This document shows, one piece after another, positions 1 through 8,773 of a DNA stretch of 64,000 nucleotides. The notes under the pieces are model-generated. The model made no database searches. It was not told the origin of the DNA and was given only the letters and a program-made list of their open reading frames with translations. Each line of letters opens with the position of its first letter. Positions within the stretch are counted from its first letter, which is position 1. Origin of the DNA: Paenibacillus beijingensis (lineage in GTDB: Bacteria; Bacillota; Bacilli; Paenibacillales; Paenibacillaceae); assembly GCF_000961095.1 (NCBI RefSeq), contig NZ_CP011058.1, positions 893,501 through 957,500 of the forward strand. The letters run 5' to 3'. The position numbers and the translations under genes are program-made.

Positions 1-46
1 TTTGGGAAGAAAGAAGAACTTGTATCCGCTTTCATTATTATACAAT

Positions 47-96
47 AAAATGACAAAAATAAAAAGCAGAAATCCAAAAAATCGGACTTTCTGCTT
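47..96 (-). terminator. Rho-independent terminator after the GT-C gene
   Basis: A 9-bp stem (aagcagaaa at 64-72 with tttctgctt at 88-96) is followed on the minus strand by a T-rich run (47-63). It closes the two-gene glycosyltransferase operon read leftward. Confidence 0.8.
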
Positions 97-126
97 ATAT
101 GGGGAATAACTCGAGGAGAGTCCATT

Positions 127-1743
127 TTACTGTTGAACCGGTTGATTGCCTTTGTCTTTTTGAATGACCCGGAACAATCTCCACTTGTCACCATATTCTG
201 TATCTAGAACTGCAAAATCTGTCCCTTTAAAATAAAAGTCGCCGTATTTCTGATTTACTGCTTCCAGCGCTGCAATTGCCTCCGGTTTGGGCACCAAAAT
301 ATAATCAATATCGCTGCCAACAGGGTCGAGTAATGACTCTGCAAAATCCCTGTCGCTTGTTATGACAAGATGATCAGGATGTTTAGAATATAGAATCGTC
401 CAGAATGAAACGAAAGAATCCATCAACACTGTTACTTTTTTTTCCTCAATTCTTTGGTCCAAATCGCTGGCAATTTGTTTAGCCATTAGGATTTGTTGAT
501 GTGTCGAACTTTCAGAGAAATGGATTGCTTCATATTCTTCTTGTGCCAGAGTGGCATTTTGCATGATCCGTCCTGTCCAAATTGAGCTGGATACCAGTAA
601 CATGAAGGTTAGCAGACAACTGAGAATATAGATCAGCTTTCTTTGAGATTTTTGCTTCTGTAACTCATAGGGCAGCCATGCCGCTATCATAGGAAGCGGA
701 TAAACAAAGAAGCGAAACCATCCGTATGAGGAGCCTTTGTAAAGCATATATACCTGCATGATTGGAATAGCCGTTATCATTAACAGGAGCAGGAAGAATT
801 CAACTCGAAACAACTCTTTTCTAGTTAATCTCATTCCGATGATTGCAATTAATGGAAGCAAAAAACAAACACTTTTTTCCCATGAAAATCGCAATGCAGC
901 CGTTAAATTCCCAATTACCGGTCCAATCGTTAGATTGCTGGACAATCCCGCCGACTGTCCTATATTCGAATAATTCGAACGCAGAAAATATAGTGGATCG
1001 CCCATAATCGTGTAATTCAGCAAAATCCACAAAAGGCCGGTATATATTACGGGAAGCATGAAAATCAGTTCGGTCGCTTCGAATCTATGATAGGTTACCC
1101 GGAAAGACTGCTTTTCATCTGCAACAATCCTCCGCCTCAAAATAATGAGAGCGACGCCCAGCGCCATAAAGGCTCCGAAAGCGACCGTTTCATAACGGGT
1201 TAAAAACGCAAAGGCAAGCGCAAATCCGGAAAAAATGACAGAAACGACTTTTTGGCTGTCCATCCAATCCAACAAAGAAGTAACTGCCCAAACCAGAAAA
1301 AAGATAAAGAGGATTTCGCTCATTCCATTTGAGCCATACAAAAAAATAAACGGATTAAAGGAGAACAACGCGACAAAAGTCAAGGCGATCCATATCGAAT
1401 GCCCTCTAGCTCTGTAATGGCGGAATAACAAAACTGCAGTGGCAGCCGCAAAACTGCTCGTCAGCAGTACACCTACAAGCCCTTCCGTAGCAAGCTCCGG
1501 CAACAATGGTTTGAATAATAAAATAGGGATTTCCAGCAAGCTTGGCAGCGGATTCCAAATAAAGCCGATCGCCCCCAGATGCGGATCACGGCTGTACAAT
1601 ACATAATATGCGTTTGCAACACGACTGAGCGCATCACCCGGGAGAAATAAATTTACATGCGCCATCCATATTCCTACAACAAGCTCAAGGGTGAAGACGA
1701 CCAGCCCAACCAGGATGGCCGGCCATTTGCTCGTTTTGATCAT
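127..1743 (-). CDS. GT-C type integral membrane glycosyltransferase
   Basis: A 538-residue protein with about eleven hydrophobic segments. After the first membrane segment comes an extracytoplasmic loop with a GDALSR motif (about residues 36-41), the place where GT-C enzymes that use polyprenyl-phosphate sugars carry acidic residues. The C-terminal 130 residues are soluble and probably extracytoplasmic. It follows the Dol-P-Man-synthase-like/GtrA gene by one base, so the pair probably makes a lipid-linked sugar, flips it, and transfers it outside the membrane to a surface polymer or lipid. The acceptor cannot be told from sequence. Family assignment comes from topology and neighbour, not from a specific signature; ArnT/PMT-like GT39 or GT83 relatives are alternatives. 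Being downstream of the riboswitch at 2965-3030, it should share c-di-GMP control. Confidence 0.75.
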   Translation of the reverse strand: MIKTSKWPAILVGLVVFTLELVVGIWMAHVNLFLPGDALSRVANAYYVLYSRDPHLGAIGFIWNPLPSLLEIPILLFKPLLPELATEGLVGVLLTSSFAAATAVLLFRHYRARGHSIWIALTFVALFSFNPFIFLYGSNGMSEILFIFFLVWAVTSLLDWMDSQKVVSVIFSGFALAFAFLTRYETVAFGAFMALGVALIILRRRIVADEKQSFRVTYHRFEATELIFMLPVIYTGLLWILLNYTIMGDPLYFLRSNYSNIGQSAGLSSNLTIGPVIGNLTAALRFSWEKSVCFLLPLIAIIGMRLTRKELFRVEFFLLLLMITAIPIMQVYMLYKGSSYGWFRFFVYPLPMIAAWLPYELQKQKSQRKLIYILSCLLTFMLLVSSSIWTGRIMQNATLAQEEYEAIHFSESSTHQQILMAKQIASDLDQRIEEKKVTVLMDSFVSFWTILYSKHPDHLVITSDRDFAESLLDPVGSDIDYILVPKPEAIAALEAVNQKYGDFYFKGTDFAVLDTEYGDKWRLFRVIQKDKGNQPVQQ

Positions 1744-1744
1744 G

Positions 1745-2890
1745 CTACAACTCCATACGTCTTGGTTCCGCTTTCGCAGATTCGACCAGGGCAGGTCTGG
1801 CGGCGCGTTTCCGGGAAAACGTCCACTTATCGTTCAGCACAAAGTTCCATACGATACCAAAGGCAATGCCGATCCAGCCGGAAAAAAGCGAATGAGCGTG
1901 GAAGAAGTGAACAAGAGCAGACACCAGGCCGCTTGAAAGCAGGATGCTTCCGGATGTGACGACCGAATATTTGAGCAGCCGGCCGGCCCAATTCAAGATC
2001 GAAGATCCGGAGCCGTGACGGCTCTGCCAAGTATACCGGTTATTCAGCACAAAATTAAATAACATGCTGATAAATGAAGCCGCCAGGAAAGCCCAAAATA
2101 CAGCTAATCCGGATTTCAGCAGCGTCCAATAAAGGGTCGTGTTCACCACAACGCCGCATAATCCGATCAGACCGAATTTCACAAACCGCGAATCTTCATC
2201 GCTTGCGGCAACGAGCTTACCGACATGAACCAAATAGCGCAAATGCTCGCCCATGTTCATTTTGGAGCTGCCCAAATCGCGGGCTTGAAACCGGTACGGG
2301 ATTTCAGCGATCGAACGAATGTCGGCCCTGACAATGAACTCCAGCATAATTTTCCAGCCGAGCGGTTCAAATCGTATCCCTTCAATCGCCGCTTTGCGAA
2401 CCGCAAAAAATCCGCTGGTCGGGTCGCTAATTTGCCGGATTCGGCGCAGCGCCGCGCGCGCAATCATCCGGGCTCCCCAGGAAACGACTTTGCGGTAAGG
2501 ATTGAGCCCCCCGTCATTTCCGCCGGGGATGAAGCGGGATGGAATGACCATCTGGCAGCCTTGTTCAATCGTGCGGATCATGTCGGGAATCACTTCCGGA
2601 GGATGCTGAAGATCCGCATCCATGACGACGACAATCTCGCCGACGGCCGCATCGACCCCATCCAGTACGGCAGTCGCAAGACCTCTCCGCTCCGTCCGGT
2701 GGATATAACGGACAGACGGGTTTCCTGCAGTCAGCTTTTGCAAATAATTCGGTGTGTCATCCATGCTGTCGTCGACAAAAATAATCTCAAACATCCGCCC
2801 AAGCGGCGATAATACAGACGTCAGCCTCTCAGCCAGAATGTTCACATTCCGGCCTTCGTTAAATGTCGGGATGACAACACTAATTTCCAT
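1745..2890 (-). CDS. Polyprenyl-phosphate hexosyltransferase (GT2) fused to GtrA domain
   Basis: Residues 1-230 are a GT2 domain of the dolichyl-phosphate mannosyltransferase type: VVIPTFNEG at the N terminus, then DDSMDDTP and MDADLQHPPE as nucleotide and metal motifs. Residues 235-365 are a GtrA-like four-helix membrane domain, the family linked to flipping or handling of undecaprenyl-phosphate sugars. The fusion is common in bacteria. The expected reaction is NDP-hexose plus undecaprenyl phosphate giving Und-P-hexose on the cytoplasmic face. The GT-C partner lies one base downstream. The 147-nt leader carries a class II c-di-GMP riboswitch and there is a good promoter upstream, so production of this lipid donor is probably gated by c-di-GMP. 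The sugar is unknown. Confidence 0.9.
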   Translation of the reverse strand: MEISVVIPTFNEGRNVNILAERLTSVLSPLGRMFEIIFVDDSMDDTPNYLQKLTAGNPSVRYIHRTERRGLATAVLDGVDAAVGEIVVVMDADLQHPPEVIPDMIRTIEQGCQMVIPSRFIPGGNDGGLNPYRKVVSWGARMIARAALRRIRQISDPTSGFFAVRKAAIEGIRFEPLGWKIMLEFIVRADIRSIAEIPYRFQARDLGSSKMNMGEHLRYLVHVGKLVAASDEDSRFVKFGLIGLCGVVVNTTLYWTLLKSGLAVFWAFLAASFISMLFNFVLNNRYTWQSRHGSGSSILNWAGRLLKYSVVTSGSILLSSGLVSALVHFFHAHSLFSGWIGIAFGIVWNFVLNDKWTFSRKRAARPALVESAKAEPRRMEL

Positions 2891-2937
2891 CCGCAGTCCA
2901 CCGAATAGTTAAGTTTTTCACTTGTCGGAACAAGAGT

Positions 2938-2966
2938 AAAAACCCCTTTCAAAAAGTTGAAAGTGG
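2938..2966 (-). terminator. Candidate riboswitch expression platform (attenuator hairpin)
   Basis: On the minus strand the aptamer's 3' end runs directly into a hairpin (ctttcaa/ttgaaag arms at 2957-2963 and 2946-2952, extendable by two GC pairs around a bulged A) followed by four Gs and five Ts. The 5' arm abuts the aptamer's last conserved CC, so aptamer closure and hairpin extension would compete. That arrangement would make ligand binding favour read-through (an ON switch). The direction of control is inference. Confidence 0.5.
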
Positions 2967-3030
2967 TCGGTTGCACTAGTCGCTCCGCCGGATCCAAGTG
3001 CCCATATACAGATCCGGTTTCTCCGCGCCC
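2965..3030 (-). ncRNA. Class II cyclic-di-GMP riboswitch (c-di-GMP-II) aptamer
   Basis: The minus strand carries the hallmark core of c-di-GMP-II RNAs: a loop with gggcacttg, a closing stem P2 (CCGGATC/GATCCGG, 3011-3017 with 2988-2994), and the 3' string agtgcaaccgacc. GCACT in the loop (2997-3001) can pair with AGTGC (2973-2977), the expected pseudoknot. A second copy at 48535 has the same core but a covarying P2 stem. P1 is not obvious here. The aptamer lies between a promoter (start about 3037) and the GT2-GtrA start codon at 2890. Confidence 0.9.
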
Positions 3031-3032
3031 AA

Positions 3033-3071
3033 ATTATAGCTTCATTATACCTTGAAACTGGTAATTAACAA
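3033..3071 (-). promoter_or_regulatory. Promoter of the riboswitch-controlled glycosyltransferase operon
   Basis: On the minus strand, TTGTTA (3066-3071) and TATAAT (3044-3049) are separated by 16 nt, a good SigA-type promoter; a second TATAAT lies at 3033-3038. The start site would fall near 3037, just upstream of the aptamer. Confidence 0.7.
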
Positions 3072-3126
3072 CATAAATTTTCCAACGGTTACTTGCACCG
3101 ATAGAGTGCAAATTTCCTCTCGCACG

Positions 3127-5445
3127 TTAAGCATTTAGCGACCGGTTTTGCTGCTCCGGAGTCGTTAATCCGTGCGTCGTTTTTTCCCAATAAAAAGGTT
3201 TCGTGATGAGCTGCCACAGTGCTTTTACAGCGGCAATGCTCATCATCACCCAGTATACCGGAGTCAGAAGCGCATATTTGATGAGACCGAACGACAGCCA
3301 TCTTTCCCGGTTCATATGTAAATCGTGCACGATCCAATACGCGCCGGCCATGTTCATATAAACGAACAGGAAGTTGCCCAGCAATAGCTGCGCCGCGGCC
3401 AGATAGTAGATGTACCCGGGGAAAAACGACGGAATCCAGCCCGCGTGTGTGACATACCAGAGGATAATGAGCGACCAGAAAATCGGGTTGAGCATCGGCA
3501 GCATCGGCGACGACAGCAGCATCAGCTGTACGCCCCAGAAGCCGCGCGCTCCGACTTCGCGGTACAGCTTCAGCGGATTGCGCATATGGACAAGCCATGT
3601 CTGCATGTAGCCTTTAATCCACCGCGAGCGCTGGCGAATCCAGTTGCCGTAACGGCTGTTCGCCTCCTCAAGCGTGCGCGAATTGACGATACCGGTCGTA
3701 TATCCTTTTTTGTACAACCGAATGCCCAGATCGGCATCCTCGGTTACATTGTACGGATCCCAAGCATCCATCTCCTGCAGGATCGACGTTTTGAAGTGGT
3801 TGGATGTCCCGCCGAGCGGTACCGGGATTTTAAGCTGCATGACGCCGGGGAGAAGCAGTTCAAACCAGTTGCTGTATTCCTGGGTAAAAAAACGGGTTAA
3901 CAAATTTTGGTTGCTGTTAAAGTAATTGAGTTTTGCCTGAATGCAAACACAGTTGTCGGGGTTTTTCTTGAACGCGGCAACGACTTTCTTCAATTGATCG
4001 GGGTCGGGACGGTCTTCGGCGTCGTAAATGACGACATATTCGCCTCTTGCCCGGGCAAGACCGTAATTACACGCTTTCGGCTTCGTCTTGGGCAGACTGT
4101 GGGGAACGATAATTGTTTTGAAGTAGAGCGGTAACGACAACGATCGGATGACTTCAAGCGACTCCACGTCATCTTCCTCGATTAACAGCCTCACGTCCAG
4201 CTTGTGCTTCGGATAGTCGAGACGGTTCAAATTTTGGGCCAGATGCGGAATGACTTCGCTCTCTTTATACATCGGAACGAGAATGGTATAGACCGGCAGT
4301 TCCCGCTCATTAAGCTGACGCAGCTCCTCCTCCGAGATCCGGATTTGAGCCTCGTGCCGGGTTCCGTAAATAATAATCATGAACTTCATGACGGTCATCG
4401 TAAAATAAAACAGCTGAATGATGACATTCAATATAAGCAGCATGGCGAACCAGTTCGCGATCAGCCCCCCAATGACAACCGCAGCTAATACGGCTGCAAT
4501 GACAATTTGGAGGACCGTAAAGGTGACGCTGGCCGAGTTTTCCGGCTGCTGCTGCTTCAGCTTCTCCGTACTCTCGTGAAGCAGCTCACGGTGATAGATG
4601 TCGTTCCACAGCTTCTCCATTTCCCAAGGGGACGCGAGCACCTGCAAAATCGGCAGACCGATGTGCGCTTCCAGCCGCAGCCTCTGTTCCTCATCCAACA
4701 GCTTTTCCACCGCCAGGACGCAGCGAGTCGACTGACGGTTCACGACGATGGCGTTGTATTTGCGGGCCATCGCTTCCGGCAGCTTGTAGTCGTCGGTGCC
4801 GTCAATGCTTTCGCTCAGACGTCCGATCCGGTGCTGGCTCGCCAGCTCGCGATAGAACTGCCGGGGTGTGATCAGCTTAAGCGAGATTAATATTTCGCCA
4901 AGGCTTCCGCCGCTCTGCTGCTGCAGCTCCAGCGCGCGGTCGACATCGCTTTGCAGCAAGTATCCGTGAGCTACGAGCAGTTGGCCCAGCCGTTTCGAAC
5001 TGTCCGTGCGGGCCAGCAGAAACTCCAGCTGCTCCGGCCGCACAAAGCCAAGCTCGATCAAAATTTCGCCCAATAAGCCGCCGTTTGTCCGCTGGTACTT
5101 GAGCGCTCTGTCGAGATGCCGGGCATTGATCCACCCGAGCAGCAGCATCCGTTCGCCGATTCGGGTTGATTCCAGCGGATGCGGCATTTGACCGTTCTCG
5201 CTGATCGCCTGATGCAGACGTTCCGATACCTCGGGATGCTGCGCACAGATCTTCTCGATCTGATCAAGCTGGGCCGTAATTTCATCCTCCAGCCGCTTTA
5301 TCTTAAAGGCATAATCTTCCCTCAGCGCATGCAGCTGCTGTTCCAGTTGCTCCACCTGCCTGTGCCCCACTTGCAAGGCGAGTTCCATTTCCGTCAACGA
5401 TCGGATCAACGTTTCATCGGATTTTTTGAACAACCGGTATTTCAA
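3127..5445 (-). CDS. Membrane GT2 glycosyltransferase with N-terminal MshEN-like (c-di-GMP-binding family) region
   Basis: A 772-residue protein. Residues 1-75 are helical/coiled coil. Residues about 90-195 hold tandem MshEN-like repeats, including RLGQLLVAHGYLLQSDVDRA and a following GGSLGEILISL; this fold in MshE/GspE-type proteins binds c-di-GMP through the RLGxxL and LxxxG positions. Two membrane helices (about 310-365) precede a processive-type GT2 domain with the motifs ILVPMYKE, DAEDRPDP, TEDADLG and QRSRWIKG (QxxRW), then C-terminal membrane helices. The closest known architecture is NfrB of E. coli, a c-di-GMP-activated GT2 that carries its MshEN domain at the C terminus. The start is TTG with a weak AAGG box. 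It is the last gene of a minus-strand run beginning at 8596. Product polysaccharide unknown. Confidence 0.85.
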   Translation of the reverse strand: MKYRLFKKSDETLIRSLTEMELALQVGHRQVEQLEQQLHALREDYAFKIKRLEDEITAQLDQIEKICAQHPEVSERLHQAISENGQMPHPLESTRIGERMLLLGWINARHLDRALKYQRTNGGLLGEILIELGFVRPEQLEFLLARTDSSKRLGQLLVAHGYLLQSDVDRALELQQQSGGSLGEILISLKLITPRQFYRELASQHRIGRLSESIDGTDDYKLPEAMARKYNAIVVNRQSTRCVLAVEKLLDEEQRLRLEAHIGLPILQVLASPWEMEKLWNDIYHRELLHESTEKLKQQQPENSASVTFTVLQIVIAAVLAAVVIGGLIANWFAMLLILNVIIQLFYFTMTVMKFMIIIYGTRHEAQIRISEEELRQLNERELPVYTILVPMYKESEVIPHLAQNLNRLDYPKHKLDVRLLIEEDDVESLEVIRSLSLPLYFKTIIVPHSLPKTKPKACNYGLARARGEYVVIYDAEDRPDPDQLKKVVAAFKKNPDNCVCIQAKLNYFNSNQNLLTRFFTQEYSNWFELLLPGVMQLKIPVPLGGTSNHFKTSILQEMDAWDPYNVTEDADLGIRLYKKGYTTGIVNSRTLEEANSRYGNWIRQRSRWIKGYMQTWLVHMRNPLKLYREVGARGFWGVQLMLLSSPMLPMLNPIFWSLIILWYVTHAGWIPSFFPGYIYYLAAAQLLLGNFLFVYMNMAGAYWIVHDLHMNRERWLSFGLIKYALLTPVYWVMMSIAAVKALWQLITKPFYWEKTTHGLTTPEQQNRSLNA

Positions 5446-5448
5446 GTC

Positions 5449-5679
5449 TTAAGCCTTAAAGGGCGCAACATACTCTTCCAGATTCGTTTTCAACGACACC
5501 ATTTGATTGAGCTCTCTCGACAGATCGGTAAGATAACTTTCCCGTTCGTCGCTGATATCGCGAATCCGATTTCGAAGCTGAAGCAGCTTCAGATCAAGCA
5601 GCTCCTGCTGCTTCTTGAAGTCCGCAAGATCCTGTCTGAATTGATTTGAATCGTAACCAGCATATTTCTCATTCTCCAT
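5449..5679 (-). CDS. Small coiled-coil protein
   Basis: A 76-residue acidic/basic helical protein, with heptad-like leucines over most of its length and no membrane segment or signal peptide. The ATG at 5679 is preferred over one 9 nt upstream because an AGGGG box is correctly spaced from it. It ends 3 nt before the MshEN-glycosyltransferase, whose own N terminus is also coiled coil, so a structural partnership or shared cytoplasmic scaffold is plausible. The family is not recognised. Confidence 0.7.
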   Translation of the reverse strand: MENEKYAGYDSNQFRQDLADFKKQQELLDLKLLQLRNRIRDISDERESYLTDLSRELNQMVSLKTNLEEYVAPFKA

Positions 5680-5708
5680 CACGAGCATCCCCTATAATAT
5701 TTATATTT

Positions 5709-6209
5709 TTATTTGGACGATTCTTCCTTACCGTATGACCAGAGCAGCTTCCACTCTTCCGCTTCCCGCGTCACATAACAGTTCTGAACGATCTCAAAGT
5801 TGCCAAAGCTGCCCGAATAGTTCATCGTTACCGGAACCAAATATACGCGCTCAAGCAGTTCGCTTTCGTTTGTCATGCGCCAATCTCCGACTTCATGGCT
5901 GTTGCCGACCTCAAACTCGAACGAATGAACGCCGAAGTCCTGCATAAATACATGCGCCCGTTTCTGAATGTAGCTATCCTTGGAAAAATGATCTTTCATC
6001 TGGGAGTGAAACAGCTCCCAGGAGCTGCCGAAATCGCCTGACTGCTCCAGCGTATAAAACTGACGCACAACCGCTTCGGCCCCGTCACCCGTGCCAGCCG
6101 TCAATCCCGTCGCTCCCCGCCATAGAATCCATCCGATCAGCACCGCCAGCATCAACAGCGCCAGCTTGGGCATCAACCGTCTTCTTCTTCTGCGAAGCAA
6201 TACCCTCAC
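5709..6209 (-). CDS. Membrane-anchored NTF2/SnoaL-like extracytoplasmic protein
   Basis: 166 residues: an Arg-rich start, one membrane helix (about residues 14-32), then an outside domain whose pattern (AVVRQFYTLEQSGDFGSSWELF ... WKLLWSYGK) resembles NTF2-like proteins with a helix followed by a curved sheet. Function unknown. It lies between the VanZ-family gene and the small coiled-coil gene in the run that ends with the c-di-GMP-linked glycosyltransferase, so an accessory role in export or assembly of that polymer is possible. The annotated start is GTG and overlaps its own ribosome-binding purines; an ATG 12 codons in (MPKLALL) is an alternative. Confidence 0.65.
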   Translation of the reverse strand: MRVLLRRRRRRLMPKLALLMLAVLIGWILWRGATGLTAGTGDGAEAVVRQFYTLEQSGDFGSSWELFHSQMKDHFSKDSYIQKRAHVFMQDFGVHSFEFEVGNSHEVGDWRMTNESELLERVYLVPVTMNYSGSFGNFEIVQNCYVTREAEEWKLLWSYGKEESSK

Positions 6210-6227
6210 CCCTGTCCCTAAACTGGT

Positions 6228-6791
6228 TCAGTCTATGTGACGGGATGAGGATTTATAACGGCGGCTCATGAGCCTGACGAAGAAATAAAGAAGCAAGCCC
6301 AAGCTTGCTCCGGTGAGATCAACAAATACGTCCTGGTAGGCTGGTGTTCGGCTCGGTGAATGACCTTGATTCATCTCATCCAGAACCGCAACAACACCCG
6401 CCGTCAGCAAAGGAAACGCCGCAAGGGAAGCTCCCCGGATGCGGAACCGAGCCATTAGCATCGCCGTCAGGATCGCCAACATGCCGTATACAAACAAATG
6501 AGCCCCTTTGCGGAACAGGAATTCGATCATCCCGAACGGATTCGAATCGCTCGAATACTTCCTATGGTCATAAGAAAAATCAACCTTGGGCAGCACCTTG
6601 TCCGCCCCTTGAGCCGTCAACGTCCGATGCAGCAGCGGCTGAATCGATTGCTTCTGATACGACTGGGAAGAGAAGATGAAGATGACCGCGATCCATGCAA
6701 GCCATAATATCGGGATCACAATGCGGAGCCAGCCAAGCGAGAAAAGAGCGGATCGGCTGCGGCTGCTTCGTCTCTTCCTTCGCTGCCTCAT
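6228..6791 (-). CDS. VanZ-like family membrane protein
   Basis: 187 residues with four hydrophobic segments and the VanZ-like features: RKGAHLFVYGMLA after the first loop and DEMNQGHSPSRTPAYQDVFVD before the last helix. The family is found in teicoplanin resistance but most members are of unknown role at the envelope. A strong AAGGAGGAG box precedes the ATG. It sits 48 bp downstream of the stalk-domain protein and 18 bp upstream of the NTF2-like gene, so it is part of the same minus-strand transcription run. Confidence 0.85.
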   Translation of the reverse strand: MRQRRKRRSSRSRSALFSLGWLRIVIPILWLAWIAVIFIFSSQSYQKQSIQPLLHRTLTAQGADKVLPKVDFSYDHRKYSSDSNPFGMIEFLFRKGAHLFVYGMLAILTAMLMARFRIRGASLAAFPLLTAGVVAVLDEMNQGHSPSRTPAYQDVFVDLTGASLGLLLYFFVRLMSRRYKSSSRHID

Positions 6792-6839
6792 CCGCCCTCA
6801 CTCCTCCTTGCTTATGGATCTGTGACTTTCAAAGTGTAA

Positions 6840-7889
6840 CTACATCTTTTTCAAAAGTTCCATTCCTTGGTTAAGCTCCGAATTAAAGCGATCGCGGTAT
6901 CGGTTGATAATATCGGTGCTGTATCCGTTCGCGCTCAGTTTCTGACTGGCTTCCGTAACGATTTGCTCGAATTGCGCCTTGCAATTATCCAGAGCCTGCT
7001 GACCGCTTGCGATTAACTGCTTTCTCTTGTTCTCATCTTTTTCACTCAGGTATTGCCCAGCAAGGCTGTACAAGCCCTCCTGGCAGCTGTTGCGAAGCGC
7101 GTACAGCTTATCCTCCGCTTCGCCCGTGATCGATTCGTAGGAAGGCTTTACAGGAGCTCCGCCTCCGCCGCCACCTGGGTTGCCCCCACCTCCGTTGGAT
7201 CCACTACCGTTCTGACTGCCACTGCCCGTTTGACCGCTTCCTTGGGTTGCGGTCCCGGTAGAGCCGGTAGATCCGCCTGCATTGCCCGGTTCCGAACCTT
7301 GTCCGGAGTTGCCGCCCGGGGCAGGAGGTTCACTTGTACCGGAACTTGGCTTAACGGTGAGCGTATACGTTTTGCTGTCCCACAGAATAGCCGCCCCGAC
7401 GGATTCGGACATGAAACGAACCGGCACATAAATCGAGTTGTTATAGATAAAAGGAATCTGATCTTTCGGCAGCTGCTTGACCGTTCCGTTAAAGACAAAG
7501 CTTGCCTGTATCGAAGAAGCTTTGAGCCATGCGATTGCCGCTGTAGATAGCCCGGTACTGGACAAGCTATTCAATGCCGTTTGAAGAAGGAGCAGTTCCT
7601 GTTCCGTCGGATCCGATACGGTTACCGTCTTCTTGACCGAATCCCATTTGACATTTTTCTTGAGCGTATACGAAATGAATCGCAGCGGAACGTAAGTGCG
7701 GTTTTGATACATAAATACATATTGGCCCTTCGGCAAAACGTACGTCTTGTTATCAAAGCTCAGTTTTGCTGGAATGGACTGCACTTTAACAATCGGTGTC
7801 GATGCTGATGCAGCCGAGGCAGGCACAACGCCAATAATAAAACTAACTAGCATGCACATCATCGCAATCCATGTTGGCTTCTTCTTCAT
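6840..7889 (-). CDS. Secreted protein with two copper-amine-oxidase-N (stalk) domains
   Basis: 349 residues. There is a signal peptide (KKKPTWIAMMCMLVSFIIG, cleavage near ASA/ASA). Two copper amine oxidase N-terminal-like repeats follow: about 38-95 (YVFMYQNRTYVPLRFISYTL) and about 125-182 (PFIYNNSIYVPVRFMSESVG). Residues about 185-245 are a low-complexity Gly/Ser/Thr linker, and the C-terminal 100 residues are a helical domain with a conserved-looking NSCQEG and DNCKAQF cysteine pair. These stalk domains are abundant in Paenibacillus cell-surface proteins and are thought to mediate wall or protein contacts; there is no enzyme domain here. The function is otherwise unknown. Confidence 0.85.
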   Translation of the reverse strand: MKKKPTWIAMMCMLVSFIIGVVPASAASASTPIVKVQSIPAKLSFDNKTYVLPKGQYVFMYQNRTYVPLRFISYTLKKNVKWDSVKKTVTVSDPTEQELLLLQTALNSLSSTGLSTAAIAWLKASSIQASFVFNGTVKQLPKDQIPFIYNNSIYVPVRFMSESVGAAILWDSKTYTLTVKPSSGTSEPPAPGGNSGQGSEPGNAGGSTGSTGTATQGSGQTGSGSQNGSGSNGGGGNPGGGGGGAPVKPSYESITGEAEDKLYALRNSCQEGLYSLAGQYLSEKDENKRKQLIASGQQALDNCKAQFEQIVTEASQKLSANGYSTDIINRYRDRFNSELNQGMELLKKM

Positions 7890-7936
7890 GATTTTCCCCT
7901 TTCTTGTTGCCCTTTCGATTTACTGCCAGATAACCG

Positions 7937-8596
7937 TTACTTTCCTTTGTCCATTTCTTCCTTTGCTTCCGCATACGTTCTTCCCTTGCTGACGCCATAT
8001 TTTTTGGCAAGTCCAGAGAGCTTATCATAATCACTCTCAGAAAGTTTGTTCAGCAGAATGGATTTGGCGGTACGCTTTTCCTCAACCGTCAATCCGCCTT
8101 TAGCCAGTTCCCGCAGCTCGTCGATATCGGAAGCGCTCAAACTTTTCATCAAAATCGTAGCGGCGTTTGCCTTGTCGCTAACGGTTAAGCTTTCTTTCAC
8201 TTCTTTTGCTTTATCAGTCGTCACATCCCCTGCAGGATCCGGCTTAGCCGAGCCGCCATTGGAGGAAGATGGTTTGGCAGCTGCTTCACTGGAGCCCGGA
8301 TTATCGGAGGATGCGGCGGGTTTTCCAGAGTTGGTTGATGCATCGGATGGAGCGGATTTGTCGGGTTTGCTTGAAGAATCAGCTGTATCAGCTGGTTTTA
8401 TTGCTCCTGATTCGGGTGAAGCGGTATTACCAGAAAGAGAGCTGTCGCTGGATTCCGAATCTAATTCAAGATCGGAAACAAATGAATCCATCACACGATT
8501 AACGGCGTAATTGGCGGCGATCACTCCGCCGATTCCAATTGCAATAACGATACCGAAACACCAGAGGGCGATTCGCTTCCATTTTTTTTTGCGCAT
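7937..8596 (-). CDS. Membrane-anchored protein with Ser/Ala/Pro linker and helical C terminus
   Basis: 219 residues: a basic start and one membrane helix (about 8-30), then about 90 residues of Ser/Ala/Asp/Pro/Lys low complexity, then a charged helical C-terminal region (about 130-219) with two related repeats (TILMKSLSASDIDELRELAK and SILLNKLSESDYDKLSGLAK), each preceded by a short K/E stretch. The twin helices suggest a small repeat module. No family recognised. It is the first gene of the minus-strand run 8596-3127, 47 bp before the stalk-domain gene. Confidence 0.7.
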   Translation of the reverse strand: MRKKKWKRIALWCFGIVIAIGIGGVIAANYAVNRVMDSFVSDLELDSESSDSSLSGNTASPESGAIKPADTADSSSKPDKSAPSDASTNSGKPAASSDNPGSSEAAAKPSSSNGGSAKPDPAGDVTTDKAKEVKESLTVSDKANAATILMKSLSASDIDELRELAKGGLTVEEKRTAKSILLNKLSESDYDKLSGLAKKYGVSKGRTYAEAKEEMDKGK

Positions 8597-8703
8597 CTCA
8601 CAGACCTGTCCTTTCCGATTAGGTTCTTAATCCATCTCCCCCCGCTACCGAAATCAATAACCATACAGCCAGACACCAAGAAGGATCACAAATTTTCTCT
8701 CCT

Positions 8704-8749
8704 AAAAAAATAAAGTCATCCTCCTTTCCGCAAACGGAAAGGAGGATGA
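8704..8749 (-). terminator. Strong terminator closing the EPS/SLH operon
   Basis: A perfect 15-bp stem (8716-8730 with 8735-8749, loop caaa) followed on the minus strand by ctttatttttttagg. It ends transcription of the SLH protein gene and separates it from the next run. Confidence 0.93.
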
Positions 8750-8773
8750 GACAAAGGGTATGATCGTCAGTTT

